Shown here: piece by piece, positions 33,089-44,455 of the stretch
Layout of the letters: each line of letters starts with the position of its first letter
How positions within the stretch are numbered: the stretch's first letter is position 1
Translations under genes and position numbers: made by a program
Assembly (NCBI GenBank): GCA_016648135.1
Contig: JADDOH010010228.1
Span: 1-64,000 of the forward strand
DNA: 64,000 bases
Source of the DNA: Agrypnia vestita
Taxonomy: Eukaryota > Arthropoda > Insecta > Trichoptera > Phryganeidae
Direction: 5' to 3'
The notes under the pieces: model-generated
The model's input: the letters and a program-made list of their open reading frames with translations, nothing else
Databases searched by the model: none
Told to the model about the DNA's origin: nothing

Positions 33089-33973
33089 TAGGGATGGGCG
33101 TTGAATGGACGGACTAGTTGAAATCAACCGTTGACGTTGCGTCGACGCGTCGACGGTTTACGTTTATCGCATGGACTAGTTGAATTCGTAGACGGTGGAC
33201 GGCGGACGCCATGGACGGTGGACGATTAGAGAGTCAACGTAGTGATGAGCGAGAGCAAGACAAAACGTCTCCGTTTATTTCTCTCTCATCTCTCGCTATC
33301 GACTTGTAGATGCCATAGACGGCTCGACGGGTAATTTCATTTCAACTCTAAAGTACACGACCATAGAGTGCAGATCTGTGTACACGAACTATGACAAGGA
33401 CTTGAAATTGAGATAGGCTTAATAAGATATTATCTATTATTTTTTACTTGATTTGTGTGATGTGCACGTGCGACGTTTCGGTGAATTCCCAATTTTGCGC
33501 TGTATAAAATAAAACAATTCTGTTTAATTATTTTATTTTTTATTAAACTAATATTTTACTGCTTACACCTGATATTGTTGTATATACCTACTTCTTTCTT
33601 TATTATATATAGAAAGAAGTATATAAAACAATATGTAAAAGCCTATAATGTGCGTAAAAAAATAAATAATAAAATATTTATTTTTACATATAAGCACAAC
33701 TACCGGTTTTACTTTCCCCGAAACTATATTCCTTCGAAATTCTTTAAATTTTAAAAATTAACGTAATAAAAATAGCCAACGGTTGAGCCGTCGAGCAGCG
33801 TCGCGTTGAACCGTAGACAGTTGACCATCGTCCCGATGTTTAGATAGAACGTCCGCGTAACGAAGTCGACGCGTCAACTAGTTGACGAATTCAACTAGTT
33901 GATCGTCTAGTCGATGAACGGACGTGGACGGTCTCGTTTCGTCGACGGTAAACACGTCGACGACCCATCACTA
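33089..33973. mobile_element. hAT-like non-autonomous element, 885 bp
   Basis: Left end TAGGGATGGGCG and right end (reverse complement) TAGTGATGGGTCG are short terminal inverted repeats of the hAT type (AGGGGTGGGCA-like). They are flanked by an 8-bp duplication with one mismatch: AAACAAAC at 33081-33088 and GAACAAAC at 33974-33981. Both subterminal regions (about 33110-33250 and 33780-33960) are dense in GTCGACG, ACTAGTTGA and GGACGGTGGACG motifs. These include the perfect palindromes GTCAACTAGTTGAC (33873-33886) and TCAACTAGTTGA (33891-33902). The centre is AT-rich and has no transposase. Assignment to hAT is inferred from ends plus duplication length. Confidence 0.75.
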
Positions 33974-34794
33974 GAACAAACGACTTTTTGTCCCGTAGCC
34001 TGTTCATCCCTTTAGAGCAATGAACTACTAGAATTGCTTTCAATAACACTTTATCAGGGTATAAGAAATAAGAGGGGCGGGAGATGCATCCTGTTAAATA
34101 AGTGCTAAAAGATGTATTGGTTCTCCGGTAGTTTAAATGAGGTAAAATCCTTTTAAATACCAATACGCCTATGTAGGAAATTTAATTAGCGTCTGGAGAC
34201 AAAAAATAGCTAGCTATTGCCATCTGTTGATTTATCTGAGAACCGCGGGGAAGAGGCGCCGTATAAGGCTTTATTCGTGGATAACGAATTATTAAATTAA
34301 TAAAGAAATGTTTCAACTTTCGACTCAAAGGTGGAACATTAAATTAATTAAATATTAATTTTATGTTCATATAATTAAACCTATATGAACATAAAATTAA
34401 AATGAACATAAAATTAAATAAGATAGTTGCGTTATTTTACAAGGAGGAAATAATATCGTTATTTGAGATATGAAATATAAGCTCTTTTTTCACAGCTTTG
34501 ATCTCCGCCCACATTTATTTTTTTTAAATCATCCTACCGATTATGAGTAATATGCAATGTACGCTGATATTCCTAATACAAATGCTCTAGACTATTTTTA
34601 GCCTACTTAAATGATGTTAAATCTTTTTACGAAAGATTACAGCAGCAATATTTTAAGCTTAACATAAATCAGTTATGACAAAATAATAATTATTAAAAAT
34701 AAAATCTATGTATGCTTTTTCGTGGGAAGGACTATAGATATCTCTAGTATAGTCTATTCGAATATATGAAAGAATCTAATTTAGAACAACTTTC
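33974..34794. other. Intergenic, no gene seen
   Basis: AT-rich. ATTAATTTTATGTTCATAT and its inverted partner around 34352-34400 form a small hairpin. No gene. Confidence 0.45.
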
Positions 34795-34975
34795 AAAATT
34801 TTGATAATGTGTGGATGTTCTTACAGTGGAATTGGCGATCGTTGCGTTGTGTAAAGTGATCACTTAAGCCATGTCAAACAGTTCATATGTCCTGGGCCAC
34901 CCTTTAAAGACTTCGATATACGATTTCCATATAGATAGTTTCGTCTCTTTGAGATTTTTCTATAATTTTCTATTA
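34795..34975. repeat. GTCTC-box repeat, copy 1
   Basis: Contains TAAAGTGATCACTTAAGCCA and TTTCGTCTCTTTGAGATTTT. A related copy at 40088-40330 has AAAGTGTTTACTTAAGCC and TTTGTCTCTATGAGACATTT. Others: 60245-60440 and the hairpin at 13398-13612. Possibly a degenerate MITE family. Confidence 0.5.
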
Positions 34976-36353
34976 AAAAATGAATAAAAATGATAATTTA
35001 TTAAAAACAACATTATTTTATTTAAGATACTTCTTAAATAATAGCACAGGTGAATAGTAAATAGAATAGTACCAACCTAACTGAACGTGAATAGTGCCTA
35101 ATTTATTATCACGTAGTTCATTTAGAGGTTAGGCAGAAGGTATAGAGTTCCACTCTCTTCCGGACTATCTAGAAATCGTCCGAAATTATGCATAAGAATA
35201 AAAAAAAATATTTTTATGCATAATTCTTTAAAAATTAAAAAAATACCAAAATTATTTTCATTACATTCTTCATTTTCATTACATATTCTCATTGCACAAC
35301 ATCTTTGGCGACTACTTCATGTACATAATTATCAAAGCAATTCTAAAAGACGAGTAGATGTAGATTGTTCCGGACAAGTGGAAGATTCTCGAGTGATGTG
35401 TAAAATTAATGGGAGTTAAGGCACTCTCCAGTTAAATTTTTGTCCAACTACTTTTTGTGTCAAATAAAACATTAGTTATTTTAAGTGCTCTATCTATCAC
35501 CTACCGATGCGATCCCGTGATAATACTCGTAATTAGTATCAATATTTAAACCAGGTGTAGTTAGAATATCTATAAAATAAAATAAAATATTGTAAAATAT
35601 GTTCACATATAGAAATAAAAGCAATTACTTTTTAAGTTCTACCTTTTTTATTTTTTGAGACGCGTTTCGCTTTATGAAGGTATTGTCAATCTAAATATTT
35701 TACATTCAACAACTCGTATTTATATTAAAAGTATTAGAAAGCGATGCTATATAATTTTAAGAATTAATTAAGGTTTTTTTGTATTTCTGCACGATTCTAA
35801 GAAACAATCCAATTCAAACACTAATGACAAGTAATAAATATAAGTATGAGGATAAATTTACAACTGTATATAAATGTGATATTCTTGATAGCATGTTTGT
35901 GCACTGATGATAATTTTTTACTTTTTTTTCCAGAAAATGTAAAAGGTGAAACTTAAAATACAATTGTTTTTATTTCCATATGTGTGATTATCGAGTTCTA
36001 CAAACTTACATTTGAAACAATAAATTTGTAAAAAATGTACCTAGTAATATTATATTCTAAAATAGCAACTATAACTATAAATAAACATATTATTATATTT
36101 TTTCAAGAATGTTTTACGAGTAAAAAAAATAGGGAAGCGTGTACTCATGTAAGCGTTGTAGAAGTTATACCTCTTTGGCGTGATTTTGATAATTGATTTT
36201 TACATATTGGTTAAAAATGTATACAATAATGCGATGACTAGGGAGATGATAAATATAATTGACAACACTTTGATGTAGTTAAATTATTAATATTTGTTTT
36301 TTAAGTGGTACAAATATAAGTATTGCTTTATGATAGCTAAAACAAGAGATAAT
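34976..36353. other. Intergenic, no gene confirmed
   Basis: AT-rich. A 67-codon plus frame (35216-35419) has no recognised features. Nothing else is supported. Confidence 0.4.
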
Positions 36354-36400
36354 ATAAATGTCTTCAAATCGATATCTCACGACGATTTGAAGACATTTAT
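36354..36400. repeat. Perfect 18-bp hairpin, 11-nt loop
   Basis: ATAAATGTCTTCAAATCG (36354-36371) pairs perfectly with CGATTTGAAGACATTTAT (36383-36400). The stem is shorter than a canonical microRNA precursor and has no mismatches; a fold-back remnant is more likely. Confidence 0.8.
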
Positions 36401-36534
36401 CGCCGTAGCATGTGACATATGGTGCGAAGCTTTTGAAACTATACAACTTTGACAGCCGCATTGAATGATCGACAATGCATTATTTATATTACTGGAACAC
36501 TAATTTCAAGCGAATAAATTTTTGACCGTTTAAT

Positions 36535-36630
36535 GGTTGCGCGCGCATATCGTGGTCTCGCATTCCCGCTACATGCTGCTTCCCGCAACACGCGTTACCG
36601 CCTCAATGCACACGCTGCGCGTGCGCAACT
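36535..36630. other. CpG-rich patch with outer inverted repeat
   Basis: GGTTGCGCGCGC at 36535 is inverted-similar to GCGCGTGCGCAAC at 36617-36629. The interval is GC-rich, unlike its surroundings, and rich in CGC/GCG. No ORF. Could be part of a short repeat or a regulatory island near the exon-like block at 36825. Confidence 0.5.
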
Positions 36631-36824
36631 TTAGTTACAATAAAAAAATTTACTCTTAATGCGCCAAAGGAAGATAAAATTATTAAAAATTCAGTTAAAT
36701 AATAATAAAACTTGGTCGATGAGTATCGTACTGCGTGGATGTTAATTTCTAAAACGCCCACGTATTACTCAAATTTGCAGATAATGCCTCAATAAAACTG
36801 TGTGGACTGGCCTATTTTGCTTAC

Positions 36825-36990
36825 AGAATCCTCCAAGACAGTGACGGCATCTGCTGGTGACGAGGTAAGTATGGTAATGTCCTCAGTATTGTTCTCCAGC
36901 GATGCGTAATGCCGCAGAAGCGCCATCGGCTCCAGCGCGGCTTCCCGCGGCCCTGAACTATCACCAAATGGTTTGCCAACCGAAATAAAG
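36825..36990. other. Exon-like GC-rich block, strand ambiguous
   Basis: Plus strand: acceptor GCTTACAG and strong donor GAG|GTAAGTA bracket a 38-nt segment (36827-36864) open in one frame (SSKTVTASAGDE). Minus strand: an open frame covers the block (PREAALEPMALLRHYASLEN, then TSSPADAVTVLEDS), with a GTAAGC donor after GATTCT and a TTCAG acceptor. This would give a 128-nt exon (36825-36952). Its amino-acid composition looks more protein-like than other frames here. No family is recognised and no partner exons are found in the window. Confidence 0.35.
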
Positions 36991-37598
36991 AACATAACCT
37001 CACATTTTTAAACTTGAACTTTTTAAGAGCTTTTCCTTGAAAGTAAAACGTAATACGCTGAATAATATAATTATTGCGGGTACGTTCACAAACGTACGCG
37101 TTATTTAATTTATTAAATGGCCTGACCTTTCTATTATTATTATTTTTTATTGCTTAATTATGATGTAGATAATCGTGTTTTTATTTCTCGGATTTAAAAT
37201 ATGATAACGTGTAAAAACACAATAATCATAATTATTTTACGCTGTTATTTATGACGAGGCGTAATATAAATTTAATTAAGGAAATGAAATAGTTTGTTGT
37301 TCTTCGCCTTGGAAAGAAAACGGACGAAAAATATTTTTTACTATCACACCAGCTGATTAAGTGACGCGTATTTAGATTTAAATGGAAATCATTTTTCAAA
37401 TTAAAACTTTATCTCAATAAATTATGTTCCCTCTGGGGAACAAAATACGTAGTGTTTTTTTTTTAATTTTAACACACGCAAAAAATATTGGAAAATGTTT
37501 AATTTCAGATAAGAAAGGGACTAGAATTAATGCACGTCACAATGCAGTAGTTACTAATGCCTGGAAAGATTTGTCTTAACACAGATAAGTCTTCTTAG
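36991..37598. other. Intergenic, no gene seen
   Basis: AT-rich spacer before the RTE element. Confidence 0.45.
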
Positions 37599-37609
37599 GT
37601 GACAGTCGT
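37599..37609. repeat. Target-site duplication of RTE copy 2 (left)
   Basis: GTGACAGTCGT, identical to 38208-38218. Confidence 0.85.
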
Positions 37610-38207
37610 CTTCTTCTCTTCTTCTTCTTCAGCCTTCATCTCTCCACTGCTGGATATAGGCCTCTTCCATACCCTTCCATACTTCCTTGTTATTTGCTAA
37701 TTGTAGCCATTTCTTTCCCTCCACGTCGGTTATGTCGTCGGCTCATCTCTTTTGTGGTCTTTCGACGCCTCTTTTATTCTCCCAAGGTCTCCACATTACA
37801 ACTCTGAGAGTCCATCTCGTAACGTCCTGCCATGCAACATGCCCATTGCCATTTTAGCTTCGCTACACGATCCATGATGTCCACTACTCTAGTTCTGCGC
37901 CTAGTTTCATCATTTCTTATTCTCTTAGGCTTACTTCAAGCATGGAACTCTCCATGGATCGTTGCGTGCATTTGAGCTTTTCTACACTTTTCTTTGTAAG
38001 GGCCATTGTTTCCACTCCATATACCATCACTGGCAGTATGCACAATTCAAAGGCTTTTCTTTTAAGGCTAATTAGGATCTCTGTTCTTGAAAATATGTTT
38101 GAGTTTGCCAAAAGCAGCCCAGCTCATTCCAATTCGTCTTGGCAATTCTGCTGTTTGGTTTTCTTTGTTCATTTTCATCTTGTGTGAAACCTGGGGTTTG
38201 TTTTCTT
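37610..38207 (-). mobile_element. RTE-like LINE, 5'-truncated, collinear copy
   Basis: Minus strand reads in order: KMNKENQTAELPRRIGMSW, AAFGKLKHIF, a frameshift, KAFELCILPVMVYGVETMAL, TKKSVEKLKCTQRSME, a stop, a further frameshift, then KKWLQLANNKE and the terminal EEAYIQQWRDEG. This is the same family as 20697-21456 but without inversion, so it serves as the internal reference for that rearranged copy. The 3' end is CTTCTTCTTC-rich on the plus strand. It is bounded by perfect 11-bp duplications. Stops and frameshifts make it non-functional, and its catalytic core was never inserted. Confidence 0.9.
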
Positions 38208-38218
38208 GTGACAGTCGT
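38208..38218. repeat. Target-site duplication of RTE copy 2 (right)
   Basis: GTGACAGTCGT, identical to 37599-37609. Confidence 0.85.
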
Positions 38219-38843
38219 AGTGCAGGCAAATTTGTAAATATATATTTATGCAGATAAATAAGAAAATGGAGCCATTGTTCAGAGAAACGTCGGACAAAAT
38301 GCAAAAATATATTTTAACTAAAAGATTAACTCACAAAAAATTAAATGCATTAGACTTTTGTACGTAATAATAAATAAACAAGTTTTTTTTATTACGTGGA
38401 AATTTTAATTTAAATGATATAATAAGCATAATCTACATTAATATATTGTTCGTTAAATAACTCTGAAATGGAAACAACCTTCAAAATCAAGGTGTGTAAT
38501 TAATTTTTGATATAATGTGCTTCCCGCAAAAATATATTAGAGCTTAATTTTATTTTCTGATTTTATTCACGATTTCGATAATAACCATTTTCGATATTAC
38601 CGTCTATGTGGGTATTAGTGTGGTGGGTTTGGTGACACGTTTGGACCCGAGATGATGTCGCATTTAAAATGTTGAATATATTTTAGAGACATCTCGCTTT
38701 TTACGTGGATATGAAACAGAAAATTTGATTTGTCATAAATAAAAAATATCTATCAACGTAGGAAACAACTATTTTATTTGTATTTTACCTATATATAAAA
38801 CAGAACACCCTTCTTACTTACAACAAAATCTTATGACCATTTT
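38219..38843. other. Intergenic, no gene seen
   Basis: AT-rich spacer. Confidence 0.45.
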
Positions 38844-39526
38844 TTACTTCCTTTCTTTTAACTCGTGGCGACTGTACTTGTTTCCTTAACGAAAAAACTT
38901 TGGATCGATTTTTAACCCTTTTTCCGTGACCCAATCGAGCTGAAACTTTACAAGCAGACTTGTGGCGACGATCAAGAAGATCTATCAAATGTTAGTTTAA
39001 AAAAATTAATAATTAATGTATTATTTTGGATTTTTAGATAATTTAATGGTTTTTTCAAATTGGAATCATTACAAAAGTTTGATTACTACCAACGGCGGCC
39101 TAACGACGACGCCAGGAAATATTTAAAATTTGAATTACTCCGTCGGTATAATAGGTACTTCACTACGAATTTCGAAAATTTATAACAATTGGTTCACAGA
39201 TAACAGCAAAATTGGGTATTTTGGGAAGAAATCAAATAATCATTTATTTCTTTTAGATTTCTGCTTAGTTTTGAAGAATTCTACATTCCTCAAATCTGAT
39301 TCTGACTAAATCATTTGACGCCGGAAATTCATAAAGTACGATATTGATGATAATTGAATCTATCAAAATCTTGACATCTCAAAACATCTGACATTTTAGA
39401 AATATATTAAATTCCTGTAAGTTTAGTGTTATGTTATATGTTTTAATTCATCTTTAATTATTGTTATATTTTACTAAGAAAGGGAGTATAGTAAAACTTG
39501 GTTTTTATGGGTTACTTTTTTCATTA
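38844..39526 (+). repeat. Dispersed fold-back repeat, copy 4, split by insert
   Basis: The left part (38844-39062) has TTCCTTTCTTTTAACTCGTG, GACCCAATCGAGCTGAAACT and CGACGATCAAGAAGATCTA. The right part (39476-39526) has AAGAAAGGGAGTATAGTAAA and ACTTGGTTTTTATGGGTTAC. About 410 bp of unrelated DNA separate them. Confidence 0.7.
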
Positions 39527-39572
39527 TCCAACTTTAATTTTTTGTAAAACTAAATGATCAACAATATTATTA

Positions 39573-39790
39573 ACTAGCCGTAAACCCGTGAAAAATCACG
39601 GGACGTAATAATAAAATTAATAACGACCCTTGCGTGTAACCTACGCTGGTTGATGTGTCACACTCGGGCGCCCGGATCTCATTAGTGGTTAGTGATCAAC
39701 TTCAATATTGTTGTTGTAAATCCAGCCTAATTCCAGCGAGTTACGGACAAACAGACTTTCGAAATTAGGAGAGTTGATTAACCTAATTTC
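39573..39790 (+). repeat. ACTAGC-type repeat, single unit
   Basis: Starts ACTAGCCGTAAACCCGTGAA; then GACCCTTGCGTGTAACCT, GTTGATGTGTCACACT and CCCGGATCTCATTAG. Close relative of each half of the dimer at 22477-22830. Confidence 0.8.
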
Positions 39791-40087
39791 TAATCTTAAC
39801 TAGCGTCTACCTTAACGCGTAATCATTTAATTTATTTCACTAAAAAATATTTTAAAAAAAACAGTATTCTAGTGCATATGTTAATAATTAAGATGAATTT
39901 CATATATAATTAAAAAGAATATTGCTTCAAACTCTAGTCAGAAAATATATATCTAATTGTCAAGGTGAAATCTATACTGGTTCATGGGGATGACAAATTT
40001 CATTCGCAGATGTCGTTAATAAATTCACACTTAGATCAAGGTGTATAAAAATAACATTTATAGGTACAACTTCCAAAAAAAAATTAT

Positions 40088-40330
40088 AGATGTAGTGGTC
40101 ATTCATGGGTGGATTGATGAACGTTACATTATTTAAAGTGTTTACTTAAGCCTGCTATGGTCGTAAGATCTTTAAACACCCAAAATTACTTCCATACCAA
40201 CTTTCTCATGTATATAAATAGCTTTGTCTCTATGAGACATTTATAATAAATTTGTTATTAATAATGATTCATCGGAGGATAAAATCCAGCATTTTGTTCT
40301 TACAAAATTTGAACATAGGTACTCAAAATA
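40088..40330. repeat. GTCTC-box repeat, copy 2
   Basis: AAAGTGTTTACTTAAGCC, then GCTTTGTCTCTATGAGACAT, then GGATAAAATCCAGCATTTTG. The last segment also occurs in the copy at 60245-60440 (GATAAAATCCAGTATTGTG). Confidence 0.55.
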
Positions 40331-41193
40331 TTAGCAAAATTATGTTTAAGTATTTCAATTTTACCAATAGGAATCATTGATCTTGTATTTAAAAAATATG
40401 TAGCTGCCTACCGTGGATTGTCGTAATATTACGCTATATTTTCAACAAGCTTTTTATGATTATCTCATTTTGCCTATGTAGTTAATAATAATTTAATTAG
40501 TGTATTTTAAAAATATGGAACTGTGCGGAACTTCTAAGTTACACGTAAGTAAAATAGATTTTATAATTAAATGCACACCGTTTGATTTGAACTTCTATAA
40601 TATATGTATAGTAAAATCTGTAATAATTAATCCGTCATTTGTTACCGGATCTGCTGTGTCTCCAGCTATTCACAGAATGAGTTAGTTTTCTATGGAAATA
40701 TTCAAAATTCCGTACAATAACATTTGCATATTTTGATCAAAGTTATGCCACATTCTTATACACGTAATAGCATGAAAGATTTAGATTGTGAAATATTTCA
40801 ATATTAAAATACGCTAAATACGTAAATGTATACGTTATTTATTGTTTTTTAATCTGATTTAGAATTTAATATAGTTATTAGATCCTTGATTTTGACATTA
40901 AAATTTGGACATTATAAAGAATTAATTAAAATTATGACTTATTATTCATTATAATCTTACCGGTATTATTAAGTATATTAAAAAAACTGTGTTTGTAATA
41001 CAACTGATTTTTTATTAATGATTTGCATTCATAAAATATATAATCTATTAAAACAAAACACAAATCACTTTGTTTTCACCACTTTATTAGATATAAAATC
41101 TACATGTTTCGAGAACAATGTTTTCTGCTTCAGAATTTGTGTAAAATTGAAAAAGATAAATCATGCAAGTGTTTTACGGTGAAGTCGATGGTG
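40331..41193. other. Intergenic, no gene seen
   Basis: AT-rich spacer with no supported gene. Confidence 0.45.
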
Positions 41194-41236
41194 AAGGAGG
41201 GGGAAAGGGAGGGGGGAAGGGAGGGGGGAAGGGGAT
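41194..41236 (+). other. G-quadruplex-prone G-tract
   Basis: GGAGGGGGAAAGGGA then GGGGGGAAGGGA repeated: at least five runs of three or more G separated by 1-3 bases. This meets the usual sequence rule for an intramolecular G-quadruplex. A short frame running through it (41163-41372) gives a poly-Gly/Lys translation and is not a gene. Confidence 0.75.
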
Positions 41237-43744
41237 CGGAGGTGTTCACTGTGGAATGTCATCTGAAGGGGATGGAATCTTAAGTGGAAAAATATTCAAT
41301 AGTGGGTTGTGCACAAATTTTGTCTGGTTATTTATTATATTTGAATTAATATTGACCCTTTTCCTATTATAATTTAAAGTATTTCTAGATTATTTATCTA
41401 TAGGATCTTTTAACTAGTATGAAAAAATTTTAAACCTGTACTAATATTAAATGAATGATCATATTTTGTACTAATATTAAATGTAAATCCGACTCAACAT
41501 TACTAGTTAAAACTTTGATATATTCTTTAACCCTAGTTTCAAAATGTGATCATCAGGTCTATCCTTTTTGCAACTCCCACAAATTAAATTTTGCAAGTTA
41601 ATATATGGGCACTCCAAATGCGAAAGGCAGTGAGCACAAAATCAATTACAAGATTACTAGATGATAGCCTTAAGTAAAAACTTTTATGAGAATTTATTAT
41701 TATTATGACAAGCTCGATTTAAACATATTTTAATAAAATGTTAAATACCCTTTGTAATCGGAGAGTTCTTCCGAATGCGATATAAATGTTTGCTGGTGAT
41801 AAAAGAAATTACAGATTAAAAATATGTATGTTAATTTATTTTAACAAAGTTAATTTTTTTGTAAATTAAACAAAGGTTTTTTTTTAATATGAATTGAAAA
41901 GAATTTACAGTGACGCTCTATCAAAATAAGTCTTTGTCCGCACATATTCAATAAAGTTAAAATATGAATTCTTTTTTTATGACTCATTTGACATCAGATA
42001 ACACTTATGAGTGAACTGTTCAGTTATGAGTTACCGTTTAGCACTTGTTAACATTTCTTACTGTGTTAATTAATGCACATTAATTTAAATGCTATTAGCA
42101 ATTTTTCCAACTAAATGATGACCAATCACCCAAGCATAGTATTAATTATAGTTTTACCAAAATACCAAACGTGTTTCTTATATTAGCATAAGTAGGTACA
42201 GATTTTTGTGAAGATTTATGTCGCTTATCTTTACGCTCATAAATATAAATTTATTAACTGTTCCTCATTATCTCATTTGACAACGTTACGAAAATCGTGT
42301 TAACCCAATTGTGAAGAAGCAACACTTGAATTTTTTTTTGGTAGGCAAGGTCGAATTCAAATAATTTTGCAGGCACGTGTTACACAACTATACACAAATC
42401 ATTTGTCTCCACAATTTTATCACAGAAATTATTTTTAAAATTTGAATTTATTTTTAAAAAATTGAAATTTTTTTTTGGTTTGAGTGACCCTTATAGTGAA
42501 GGGCCACCCTGTTTACTGCATTCTGTTAATACTAAAGTCTCACCGGATTCGAACCCTTTTTTCAGTTTATTTTTACTGTTTAAAAAAATAAATAACGAAA
42601 ACAAGAGAAACGTTAATATTAACGTAAATAATTTATTATATTATAGTAATTATGTGATTAGACACGGGTATTCTTTCCAACCCAGGGAAAAAGAAACTGA
42701 TCAATCTCCGCGATTATCAAATCTCTTCCCGGTTCCCGGCTGGAACCCACCGATTCTTTTTATCGTACGAAACGAGGAAATGAAAACACGAAAGGCTTCT
42801 ACAATTCCGGCGACAAAAAGGAGAATTCTTCGAAAAATAGTTATCAAAAGAAGGAACGAAAGTATAAAATTACAGACACGTAGCCACGTTGAAAAAATGT
42901 TACGAAAGAGAGTTATTTTCTCAAAACTTTAATTTTCATACCCTGCGATATTTAATTTTTCAAAACAAAAAATATTAAGTTACAATTTAACATGTTCCAA
43001 ATATTTCTTCATTAAAATTTTTCAGTACTTAAATTATAAATTGTCGAGTTGAAAACACATCATTTTTATTAATCCATAAACGAATATATATAAAACATGA
43101 AATAATTTTATTTATATACTACATTGCCAAATCATTTGATAGATATTTTAGAGGCAACATGCATCAGTCCTGCATTCGCTTCCCACATATAATTGATTTA
43201 TTTTACTCTAAAGAGACTGATTTTTAACAGGTCTTTAATGACATTAATAGATTTGGTGGGTTGGTTGTACAGACGGAAGAATTCCCACCTTTCCAGAAGA
43301 AATCTCCCGTGCCAGCGTTTGTTCAACGTGTGCCGCCTATGTGAATAGATGTGAACAGCAGAGGCAATAAAGTTGAGCAAGTTAATACAGGGGGCAAATG
43401 ATACTCACTGTTGAAAGTTGAGATTTATTGCAACAATTCTACAGGAATACTACGTGTTTGTTCTACAATGATCGTCAGCAGAATAAACTGTTGCGTACGG
43501 ATAGATTTGCAGTGGCTCCCTATCACCACAAATCTATATAAAAATACAAAGAGATGACATAAATATTGTAATTATTAAATTTGTTTTTAGAAATTATAAA
43601 CGAATTAAGACAGGATAATAATGAAATTGTATTGAGCGGATAGTTTTGTTTTTACTTACAGGTCATCTGCTGAGAGCTTTAGTATGATCATATCATACTG
43701 TTATAATCTGTCTGTCTTTTATAATAAAAACCTTCGAATTCCAA
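41237..43744. other. Intergenic, one unassigned open frame
   Basis: AT-rich. A 156-codon plus frame (42462-42932) has a basic C-terminal half (ATKRRILRKIVIKRRNESIK) and no recognised domain. It spans a GC-richer patch (about 42670-42860) that may be old transposon coding sequence. I do not call it a gene. Confidence 0.35.
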
Positions 43745-44013
43745 TTGGAAAACATTCTAATTGGAATTTTTCAGGGTTTTTATCATTTTATTTAACTTGT
43801 AATTTTTCGTAAACGATATGAGTTACTGTAATGATAGCCCAATGTTTTACAAAAAATAAGTCAGAAATATTGAAAAAAAAAATGTTAACTTTGATGTCGC
43901 ATATCTCCATAACTATTAATATTAGGTCATGATAGCTTGAACATTTTTGACTCATAATCAAGGCAGAAATATAATCCTGCGAGGTTATTAATGTTTTCCA
44001 AATAACCCTGTAT
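43745..44013 (+). mobile_element. Fold-back element F, copy 3 (single arm)
   Basis: Shares TATCATTTTATTTAACTTGT, GAGTTACTGTAATGATAG, AATAAGTCAGAAATATTG, GCATATCTCCATAACTATT and TTGAACATTTTTGACTCATA with copy 1, and ends ...AACCCTGTATA. Only one arm is present. Confidence 0.65.
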
Positions 44014-44139
44014 AGAGCTAATGATAGAGAAAATAAGAGAGAAATATTTTTTTGCGTGAGTCATACAAAACCACTCGGCGGATGACTTATAATATTTTTT
44101 GTTTCGGTTCACATTTTTTCGGTACGTAAAATAGCATTA

Positions 44140-44455
44140 TTATATTGGACAGGCCTTGTTGTTATCTGAGAGCTTATGCGGGACCCACCCGATCAATTTC
44201 CACGCCACGCCAAGTTTTCTGAGATAATGAACGAACAAAAATTGTGGACTGATCGATGTTGACGTTCTCAATCAGCGACATTCATCCTCTTCCACAGTCA
44301 GCAGAAGGGCCTGGTCATCAGAAGCCGATGTTCGATCCTTATTTGACTTGTCACTCTCGGCATGCCCTTTCACTAATCGCTCCTTCGCCGAAAAGATCGT
44401 TGAGGTCGCGAAACGACTCAGCAGCGTTCCATCGTTTCTCGAATTGGTACAGCTT
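44140..44455 (-). pseudogene. Mariner transposase, N-terminal HTH remnant
   Basis: Minus strand reads KLYQFEKRWNAAESFRDLND, then LFGEGAISERACRE, a stop, then DDQALL-like and ENVNIDQST pieces, and finally WVP-HxLSDNNK-like residues in shifted frames. This matches the paired helix-turn-helix DNA-binding half of mariner transposases. At least three in-frame stops and several shifts; no catalytic domain follows. Ancient and inactive. Confidence 0.75.

Noticed and set aside
36354..36400. microRNA precursor
   Set aside because: The 18-bp perfect stem with 11-nt loop is too short for a canonical precursor, and flanks do not extend the pairing.
41163..41372. Glycine/lysine-rich 69-codon frame
   Set aside because: It is the translation of a simple G/A tract (quadruplex-prone), not a structural glycine-rich protein.
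42462..42932. 156-codon open frame on the plus strand
   Set aside because: Begins in a T/A-rich run giving KFFFG and ends in a Lys/Arg-rich tail; no domain or gene structure. Probably chance or old repeat sequence.
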